This document shows positions 55,168 through 64,000 of a stretch of 64,000 bases of DNA, piece after piece. The stretch's first letter is position 1; each line of letters begins with the position of its first letter. The notes beneath the pieces are model-generated. The model was not told the DNA's origin and did not search any database. It worked only from the letters and a program-made list of their open reading frames with translations. This DNA comes from Diospyros lotus. Lineage: Eukaryota; Streptophyta; Magnoliopsida; Ericales; Ebenaceae. The stretch covers positions 13,531,669 through 13,595,668 of the forward strand of contig NC_068344.1 in assembly GCF_014633365.1 (NCBI RefSeq). Reading direction: 5' to 3'. The position numbers were made by a program, and so were the translations under genes.

Positions 55168-56934
55168 CTGTAACACCCCACTTTCTCGGGCATGTTATAA
55201 CTTGGGACGATTCTGAGATAATAAATTTTTTTCTTTCAAAACTAATGCTAAACCATATCATTCATCATAACCATCCCAAAATTTTCATACATCTATCTCA
55301 AAAAAGTATCATCATATACATCAAATGCAGAAGCTAGAATCAAACCTTAATTTTAACATTAACCATAAATAAGGTTATACATCATCATTAACCATAGGGT
55401 TATACATCATCATTCCTCAAAACATTCAGAATTCAAAGTAGCAAAACTTAAATACATGGGCTACATAACATACATTCAATTCATAATGCATTTTGTTAAG
55501 TGCCATTACATGCCTCATTCATCATCGTTTCTGCTACAATCTCCATTTGGAACGTTTGAATATTCTAGGGGCACAACCCAAGTTAGATGATGAATCATCT
55601 AAGGGTGAATCATCTAAGGGAACAATAAGCATATCTTGTGCATGGATGCAATTATGTAAAATGTCTTATTCCTTATCTTAGTTTGAGTCGACCGCACCCA
55701 ATTGCTGCTCCACATTTTTACAGCCTCCTTACTAGGCCGAGGTGTATGGATGCACCTTTGGTAGAGCAGCGGTGCCAGTCCATAATCCCAAACCCTTATG
55801 ACAACATGTTATTTACATTAAAATCAAGTTTTTGGTGGAACCACTTAATTTCTCAAGCTTATCGGGCTACCTCGATATTCGTTCCTTGTCTCGAAATACG
55901 TGCATCATCTCGATTTGCGTTCCAACTTCAAAATTGGGACAAGTCACTTCAACTTAAGCCTCAAAACATCCTAATCATCATATTTATTTTAATAAGTATT
56001 AAAACCTATTTTTCCATAATTTCTTACATTTTCTTTATTTTTCTCTCTATTTCTTCTTATTTTTCCTCAATAAATCTAAACTAAATATCTCTGAAATATT
56101 TTCTCAAATATTTCACTATAACAATTCATAAAATAATATTCCTTAATTTTTGAAATTTTATAAAAAAAATTTACTCACCTTAACTTAGCCTCTTATGCTT
56201 CCTTGGTATGCGTGTCATGGCCTCAAAACACGTGTAAATTTTGTTGTATCATATTTTTTGATATATGAGAAAATGTGTTTGATGAAAAATCAACCTTAGA
56301 ATGAAAATTCTTTATGAAAATCTCATATTTCGAAATAAGCTTTTCGTATTTCGAAACATGCATGATTAGTGTTTTAGCGCGAAAGCTCAAATATTTGAAA
56401 AATCCCAATTTTATGTATCATGTTTCGAAACTATGTTTCAATGTTTCAAAACATAGTTCTGTCATGTTTCTATACATGTTTTGAAATGTATATTGATATG
56501 GTTTCAAGTTTTGCTAAGTTTATATGCTGTATTTCGAAACCTATTTGAAAAATATGCATATGTTTCGAAACCTATATAGTATGTTTCGAAATCTCTGTCA
56601 TCTCCGACAGTAGTGTATTTAAAATCTTTGTTTAATATGTTTTGAAACTTTTTTTCTGAAGTATGTTTTGAAACCTTCTTTCATGTTTCGAACACATCTG
56701 ACTTTATCAGAAGAATATCTAAAAAATTTGTCATGCTTTTGCACTTTATTTCAAAAGCTATTTTAAAAGCTTATTTTTAAAATAATCCCCATACCCTGAT
56801 ATTTTAATTTCAGATAAGTTATAAGTGGAGAATAAAACCAAATCATTTTGTTTTTTAAAGGTGTCCTCCACTCATTCTATCTCTTAGTGCATATCCAACT
56901 GTAAAGGCTATATGTTTCGAAACATGGTATGTAT

Positions 56935-57794
56935 CATTGTTGTTAAAATCCCGATTTTATGCGTACGATTTTACGATTTTACGATTCGAAGACCCCCAAA
57001 CGATTCAAATCCCATGTAAAATCCAATTTGGGATAAAATCCTATAAAATCTCGATTTTACATGTACGATTTTACGATTTTACGTTTCAGAGATCCCCAAA
57101 CGATTTTACGATTCAAAGACCTCCATTGATTTAAGTTGTAATTTAGAGAATGCTTTCAATGTCTCAATGTCACATAGCATCTGACATTGGAACTTATGCA
57201 ATGAATTGTTATATTTTGCCTCTAAATTGGAACTTGATTTAACATTGATTGCATAAGTTCCAATGTCACATAGCATCTAACATTAATTGCATAAGTTCCA
57301 ATTTACTTGATTTAAATTATAATTTTTACTTGATTTAACATTGATTGCATAAGTAAATCAAGACAAACAAGTAATTAATTAATGGACCACCCAACTCCAA
57401 ATCGGGATATTACTTTATTTAATCAATGTTAAATCAAGAAAAAATTACAATCTAAATCTAATGGAAGACGTTGGAAGTATCCTCTAAAGAATTTTAAGCT
57501 ATATTTTACCTCTAAATTACCTATATTTTGCCTTTAAATTGCCTATACCAACCTGCTAGTTTTTGAGCTATATTTTGGAAATATCATCTTTTGAATTATA
57601 ATAAGGAATAATTAGGTTATTAAATGATATTAATTCATTTTCTACAAAATTGTGTTATTATAAACATATATTTACAAAAATTAAAGGGTATTTTTAATTA
57701 TCTCTAAAATCTTACGATTTTACGATTCGATTTTACGATACGATTTTATGGACCCTTTGTCGATCCCACTTAAAATCCCGATTTTAACAACCTT
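56935..57794. mobile_element. Mutator-like MITE (860 bp)
   Basis: A perfect 9-bp target duplication GGTATGTAT flanks it (56926-56934 and 57795-57803). The termini are inverted: GTTGTTAAAATCCCGATTTTA at the left and the complement of TAAAATCCCGATTTTAACAAC at the right. Subterminal regions carry repeated ACGATTTTACG words on both sides. No transposase is encoded; the middle is AT-rich with direct duplications such as GCATAAGTTCCAAT at about 57250-57300. The 9-bp duplication indicates a Mutator-type transposase. Confidence 0.88.
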
Positions 57795-58384
57795 GGTATG
57801 TATGTTTCAAAACATCTATGTAAAAATGTGTTGTTTCGAAACCTAAAATGTGTGTTTCAAAACTTACTTTATTATCTTGTCTCTAACGGTTATAATTAGC
57901 TAAAACGTTATTTCTTTGATATATATATATATATTAGTTTTTGAAGACAAAAAGCCACCTCTTACAAGCATACACATCTACAAGAGATTTTTGCCACAAG
58001 CACAAGCAAATGAAGCTCTTTTAACAAGCTTTCAAAGGAGATCATTTCAATCATTCCTTGGTGTACATTATAGTGTGAAAAGGAGAAGCAAACTGAAACC
58101 AAAGCACTCATCATTTCAAGGTCTTTTCACTCCATACTAATAGATTTGTAATAACTATTTGGTAAAGTGTTTAGTTTAACATTCAAATCGTTAGGTTGTA
58201 AAAGATAAGTGTTATTTATCTTGTTGTAAGGTTTGAGTTGAGCCCGTAAAAACTCATTGTGTAAGGTTTTATGGTGAATCGTGGTAAAACCCTTGGTGTC
58301 ATTGATCGCTAGTGAAAGTGATTGTGGTTTGCAAATCCTTTAAGTGGGTAAGCTTGAAGGTAGTGGAGTAGACAAGTGCCGAAC

Positions 58385-60919
58385 TGTGACGCCCTGTTCC
58401 CACTTACGGGTGCCACTCGTGAACAATTACCCTAATTGTCCACCTGCCCAGCCTTTGGTGAAGGACGGACCATGTTTCAAGACAAAACGCCCTAGGTGGG
58501 AACTAAGCTTATCCTTCCCTTCCCTCAACCCCAGGATTCACTAGCAGAATTGGGCTTAACCACACCGCACTTGGCTAAAAGGAAATCTCATTATGATGCC
58601 CAATCACCATTCTCATTTTTATTTTAAATTCTTTTTCCAACCAAGAATTTCACCAGGCTCCAAAAATTCACAAGCTTAATCCATACATTGATTGATTACC
58701 AATTTTAGAGGAAAAACTCAAAATTTTTAATTTTCAAAATTCGACATTTATCTCCAAAAATGCCTGAAAAATCTCTTTATTTTGAAAATTCCTCCAGGGC
58801 TTAAAATCAATTAAGAAATGCCCAAAAATCCCCCAAAAATTCCAACTCTCTGAAAAAAAATGGCCGGCAGGGCCTGCTGGCGAGCCCGAGGCCCCCACGG
58901 GGCCCCGCTGTGCGTTGGCTGCGCATGCCGCTCGCCCGCGCGTATGGCTATTGCCACCTGCTGCAACTTCCAAAATTTTCTTCTTCTTTTTTTTCTTTTG
59001 GGCTTTAAACCCATAATTTCCAGAAATCTCACCCCTCATACATGCATCAAAAGTATCCATTTTTCACCTCCCAAAAGCTTCATTTCACAACAAAATTTTC
59101 ATATTATTCTACTTCTTTGGTGCTTCCCACAACACACACCCAAATATGAGACTTTCACCACAACTTAGGCTTCAACATGCTATAAGCCAATATCTCATTT
59201 TAAAATAAAATCAAACACTCCCAAGATATAAAATACACACATGATCTTAGGCTTTAACATCCCATTACCAACCAAATACATTACATTACATAAATCAAAT
59301 GCCACCAAATAGGCTACCCTAAGCCATACTACACACTTGAATCTTCATTTCCATGCCTCCACATGCCATTCCACCTTATCTTGATTTTTCCCATGCTTCC
59401 ACAATCTATATGTGAGGGTAAAAACCTCATGAGCTATTAAGCTCAATAAGGGTGCAATGCAAAATAAATATGAACATAACATGATTATATGATGCCAAAT
59501 GCATCCAAGTGTGGCTAGGTCTCTTTGCCCTCACAACCCACCAAGGTTAGAGGCATCAACCCACCATTTCAACCATGTTCCCAAACTACCCTATGGTCAT
59601 AAGTCTCATGAACATAAAAGAACATGCCAAATGCAACATATACATTTATGAACTATACTTACTACACATTGCAAGGCCACCCTCCCATGGGACCATCCCT
59701 TACCTCTTTTCATTATTTGAAGCTTCAAGAACCTCCTAGCTTTAATACCATCTCTTCTCCTAAAGAGACCCTTAAAGAAAAAATTTTAAGGAGACTTAGC
59801 TACCATTTAAAAGAAATAAAAGATTACTAGATTAGGAAGAACCCTTACCTTAGCACTCTTCATTTTCTTTCTTCCTTCTCTTCCCTTTTCTTCTCCTTTC
59901 CTCTCATTAGAAAGCTTCTCCCTTTCTCTTACTTTCTTTCAAATGGAAAAATTTGAGACAAATGCTCTCTTTCCCCTTATATACTTCTTCCATTTCCTTT
60001 CTTTTCTTTTTGGATTAATTTCCTAGTCTTGGTATTTTAAATGCAAGACTTCATCTCCACCCTCCATTCTCTTCTCTTTTGGAGAGGAAATCCTAGCCTT
60101 CCATAACAAGCACAATCCATGTGCTTTGGAGGCTTTAATCTCATCCATCCAATTTGAAACATTTAATCTTTACCCTTAATAGAAAACACACTCTTAAGGA
60201 GTTGGCAATCCATGCCAACCACAAGCTTCCATCCACCACCATTGGATCACAATCCCTTTTAAAAGATTAATCCCAACCATTTGATTTATTAATTTCTCAA
60301 CATTTACTAAATGGAGACAATTTTCACACATCAAGAATGAATGACATAAATCATTTCTTTCTCCTTTAAATAAATCTCATATTTTCAAAGCATTAATGGG
60401 AGACCATTTTCCCATTTTCCATTAGATTTATTTAATTCACCATAATTTCAAGCATTAATGGTGACCATTTACTTTTCTTTTTGAATTTTCTTTTAAATCC
60501 AACACCATCATGCTTCTCATTAAATGCTTAAAAGACCAAAATCATTTCTTTTTGCATTTAATTAAATCACCCCATTTATACTTGAACAAGACTTTGCCAA
60601 GTGTCACCTTTTAAACCCATACTTGGCTCCCAAGTTCTCATCTCATCCATCCATGTGGCATTTCCACATTTATTCACAAATTTAGGGAAAACGTAATTAT
60701 TTTCTCAAATAATTCAATATCCACCATTTTCCCTATTTTCCATAATTAAATTCCTTTATGGAATCACTCTAAATTACCAAAATACCCTTCTATGAATTAT
60801 TAATCCCATATCTCTACATAAATACAAAATTATTAATCCCATACCTTCGCAAGGGTATTTTTGGAAGTTTTCTTACTTCCTTTCTCATTCTTATAACACT
60901 AGGATTAATGGGTGTTACA
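58385..60919 (-). mobile_element. Solo LTR (2535 bp) nested in the copia-like LTR
   Basis: Plus-strand ends are TGTGACGCCCTG and GGGTGTTACA, with perfect target duplication CGAAC (58380-58384 and 60920-60924). It splits the host phrase AAGTGCCGAAC/CACTATAAATC. On the minus strand it starts TGTAACACCC and has a TATATAAGGGG box at about 59974-59984, so its promoter would run leftwards. A GC-rich patch lies at 58860-58960. No internal domain or primer site. Confidence 0.93.
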
Positions 60920-62803
60920 CGAACCACTATAAATCTCGTGTGTACTTAATTTCTCATTCTTACTTGTTGTTATCCTTGTTCATGCTTTCAAAATAATCGT
61001 TTTTGAAAAACTAAAGAAATTTCAATATTTACAATCAGAGAGTAAGGTTTCGAAACATACAATAATAAGTTTCGAAACATACTTGCCAGTAAGTTTGATT
61101 TCGAAACATACTCATCTATATTTTGAGACATACTTAACAAAAAGGTTAGTTTCAAAACATACTTCCTCAGGTTTCGAAACATAATGTCCTGCAAGCAAAA
61201 GTTTTTAAGTTATTGAAAATTTATCGAAATCCCAATTCACCCTCCTCTTGGGATATATTTGTCATTATATAGAACTAACAAATTCTTGATTCTCGCACAC
61301 CACATCGATTCTCGCACATCACATAGATTTTCGTGCACTACCTCGATTTTTGTGTTCGACCTTGAAACACGTGCCTAAACCATTTTTCTCGTCAAAATCT
61401 CTAAAATATTAATAAATCTCCATTTCCTATTTTTTTTTTTAGAAATTTTTGAGATTTTTTCCTATATTTTTTTATTTTCTTTCTTTTTCCTTTCCTTTTC
61501 TTTTTCTTTCTTTTTTTTTTTTCCTTTCTTCTTCCTCCCTTCTCCTTCTTCCCTACTGCTCTTTCCTGCGCACAGCACCTATGCACGCCGCCGACCGCCT
61601 GCCTTCGGCCACTAGCCGACACTCCAATTGTCATGCGACCTCCGGCACCAACCGTGAGCCACCACTGGCTTCCCGCGAGGGTGCTCCAGCTCGTTGCTCG
61701 TAACTCCTAGAAGCTGTTGTCACACCTAGCTGCTACGAGCTCCCAGCCATGGTCGCCGCTACTGTGCGTCCAGCTTCGTCCGCTTACAGCCGCCGCACCG
61801 ACCTCTACCATCCTCATTCACACACCTTAGAAACCCTGTTGTTGCTGCTTCTCTTGTTGGCAGCCCCTGCTCCTCTTTAGCTAACGGCTGCAACGGGCAC
61901 CAGCGAGCCATCTCCTCTCCTTCTCTCGGTCATCAGCACTCTCTTCTCTAATCTCTCTTTGCTTTCTCGCTCCTTGCTCCCATGAACTCTCAATTTCTCC
62001 ATTTCTCTACGACTCTCCATTGCTTCCATTTCTTCTTTATTTATAGCCAATGCACCGAATTAATTTTCCTTGGCTACCACTCCCTCTCTCGACATTTCTT
62101 CCAATCTCTCATCCCAATGCCCTTAATTGGTGCCAATTTGTCCCTTAATTACAACAAATTTTCCCCCCTCACACGTGCATACCTATCTCTCAGTGTCTGC
62201 CATTCTTTTCATCACACGCATTTATATATATCCTTATATATATTACACTAATATACTTATGAGCAAATACACATTTAATCCCCATATTTCATCCTTATTT
62301 CATTTGAAAATTTCTACAATTACAAATACACCCTCTATCATTCAAATTAATTTGCATTACGATATCGAAAATCCAAAATTAATAATTCCAAACTTACTTG
62401 ATAAGGATAATTTCGTCCATGCGCCATCATCGAACCTTTTTTTCGTCCCGAAACCACTTCAGAGTTGATTCTTATGTGAAACTGAAGCCCCCTCAGGGTT
62501 TCATTTATTTTTCAAAAGTCTCCTACGATGATTCAGTTTTTCAGCCTAAATTGAAGCTGTATTTTAGTTGTACCGAAAATCATCTCAATTCTAATTTCTT
62601 TTAATATCATAAATCCTATCTCGGGATGCTTGTCGAGACCATATCTGATTTCTTAAACAATTACACTCCGGGGGATTCCCTACAGTTGATTCGGCACTTA
62701 TAACTGTAAGAAATTACACTTAAGTCCTTAATCTTTTGATAATTTCACCTATGGCCTACGTTAAAATTACTTTTAATCCCTTTAGAAAATTTGAGATATT
62801 ATA

Positions 62804-63789
62804 CTAAAGGCCAATCTTGTTTTATGTGTTCATACCAACACATTGTCAACATATTCAAAAGCCTAATGAGTCATATGCAATAGGTACAGTTCCTGGCTTA
62901 AACCAGGAGACCAAACGTATGGTTAAGTGGGACACTTCAGCAAGAAGTTGTGTCGTCGTAAGTTCTCACAGAAAAAGAACAAATAGACATAATGACGTTG
63001 ATATGACGAGGGGTCGTCATAAAGAAAAGAGTATCCTAAAATGACAATTGATTAAATTAGAAATGAGTTTCTAATTTAATAATTTTTTATTTGTTAGAGT
63101 GAGAAATTGAAAATAATATATATTTGGGTTAAATAAAGTATTTGGGACAAATATTAAATTAAATATTATATTTAGGCTAAATTAGAGTTGGAATAAATAT
63201 TAAATTAAATATTATATTTGGCTTTAAATTAGATTTGAGCCAAATATTTTATTTAAACTTATAATTGGATTTGGACTATTTAATTAAATTTGTAGTTGAA
63301 CTAGAATAAACCCATTTAATTAATTTTCTAGTTGGACTAAGATAAATGGGCCAACCCATATCCATTAGGGTTTAAGAAACCCTAGGAGGCTCCCTTATAA
63401 ATACCCCTTTAAGGGTTACTTAAAAAAACTAATGGTTGTGTGGTTTTTCAAGAGTTGAAAAACAATTATCGTTTACTCTCCCATGTTTCTATTCCACATC
63501 ATTTTGAAATGGGAGGTTATTTCCATCCATACACATGACGCAAAAAGGAGAAGGAGCTAGCACTCTCATTTTGCTATCCTCGCCAATGGACGTGTCACGT
63601 ATCACGAGTTAGAGGCCGGACGCTTAACGGCTTGAATCCGCTAATGACTCAAAAATCTAAAGGTTAGATTTATTTTATTTTGTATGTGAAAGTTATGATT
63701 TCGATGTTGATCCAATCGCTGAGATTGAGGCTAGGTTCAAAATTTTTGAACTACGCTACTTACCCCATAGCAATCTTACTTTACTTTCA
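62804..63789 (+). mobile_element. LTR family C, copy 3, left half missing
   Basis: It matches the right half of copy 2 from about 52310 to 53332 and ends CTTACTTTACTTTCA. It includes the TATAAATACCCC promoter-like box near 63398 and the AAGAGTTGAAAAAC hairpin. The left half is absent; the sequence abuts the minus-strand LTR ending at 62803. Confidence 0.85.
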
Positions 63790-64000
63790 GACATCCACGA
63801 GAAACCTACTTCTCTCAATTAAGCCTCACATTTTTCCTTTTCCACACCCATTCCCTTTTACTTTTCAACCATCTTGCACTCTTGATTTTTCAACCCTATC
63901 ACCATGCACTTAACTCATTTGACTTTAATTTCAACCCTCACTTTATTCTTGTTTTAATAATCCTTTACATACAAATTAGTTTTTCTACTTATTTCCTTTC
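63790..64000. other. Right edge, nothing recognised
   Basis: AT/pyrimidine-rich sequence with no family resemblance to other parts of the window. Confidence 0.5.

Larger units (their letters stand above)
56242..61280 (+). mobile_element. Copia-like solo LTR with TTTCGAAA palindromes, carrying two insertions
   Basis: It starts TGTTGTATC, ends AGAACTAACA, and is flanked by AATTT (56237-56241) and AATTC (61281-61285), a target duplication with one transition. Near its end is CAATTCACCCTCCTCTTGG, a copia LTR hallmark. Removing the MITE and the inner solo LTR leaves about 1.6 kb. Palindromes of the form GTTTCGAAAC are dense at 56330-56700 and 61045-61190. A plus-strand (TA)n TATA-like run lies at 57920-57935. 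Confidence 0.8.
55169..62803 (-). mobile_element. 5' LTR of a TGTAACACCCC-type gypsy element, split by a copia-like solo LTR
   Basis: The plus strand starts TGTAACACCCCACTTTC and ends GAGATATTATA (a decayed GGGATATTACA), so on the minus strand the LTR starts TATAATATC and ends at the primer site. The pieces are 55169-56241 and 61286-62803, about 2.6 kb together. The right piece has the family trait 'AATTACACTTAAGTCC' near 62705. The left piece has the phrases CGAAATACGTGCATC and CTTCCTTGGTATGCGTG shared with 3318-5305 and 7781-8575. The 3' end of the element is not found in the window. Confidence 0.75.

Noticed and set aside
61449..62251. Plus-strand frames of 84 and 89 codons near 61.5-62.2 kb
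   Set aside because: They lie inside the minus-strand LTR in T/C-rich leader sequence; no domains and no conserved neighbours.

Overview
The window is plant nuclear DNA made almost entirely of transposable elements. I found no convincing host gene, rRNA, tRNA gene or CRISPR array. The lineage evidence is: Athila- and Tat-like Ty3/gypsy retrotransposons with the extra Athila ORF, a Ty1/copia remnant, an RTE-type LINE with a (TTG)n tail, a Mutator-like MITE with a 9-bp target duplication, and many solo LTRs beginning TGTAAYACCC. This is typical of pericentromeric or intergenic DNA in a large, AT-rich flowering-plant genome. The species cannot be named from the sequence.

Layout. 1-1659: 5' end of a minus-strand Tat-like element (LTR, primer-binding site, and an open gag N-terminus running off the left edge). 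1660-6630: copia LTR and copia RT/RNase H remnant, two TGTAAYACCC-type LTRs, and a 5'-truncated LINE. 6631-9985: AT-rich spacer and two more LTR fragments. 9999-27118: an Athila-like gag and its about 2-kb LTR (minus strand). That LTR is split by an 11.4-kb gag-only element (12690-24065), which carries a solo LTR (17997-22246), which carries another solo LTR (19762-21985). A third solo LTR (24313-26310) also sits in the Athila LTR. 27888-35496: a complete plus-strand LTR element with both LTRs and a perfect target duplication, but lacking RT, RNase H and the integrase core. 36334-43160: an Athila-type ORF3 and pol pseudogene (minus), joined to an LTR fragment. 43161-about 55100: a degenerate minus-strand Tat-like element holding a nearly intact LINE (44890-47748); its LTR is split by a solo LTR (49436-53332) that itself contains another (49990-51939). 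About 55100-62803: a minus-strand LTR followed by an initiator-Met primer-binding site. It is split by a copia-like solo LTR (56242-61280), which contains a MITE (56935-57794) and another solo LTR (58385-60919). 62804-63789: a third, truncated copy of the 2-kb LTR family.

Insertion order is readable because nearly every nested element has a 5-bp target-site duplication (TSD). LTR pairs, TSDs and nesting were worked out by eye; divergence values were not computed. All coding regions are transposon-derived. All but the gag fragment at 1-654 carry stops, frameshifts or deletions. Starts listed for broken frames are the limits of recognisable homology, not real initiation codons.
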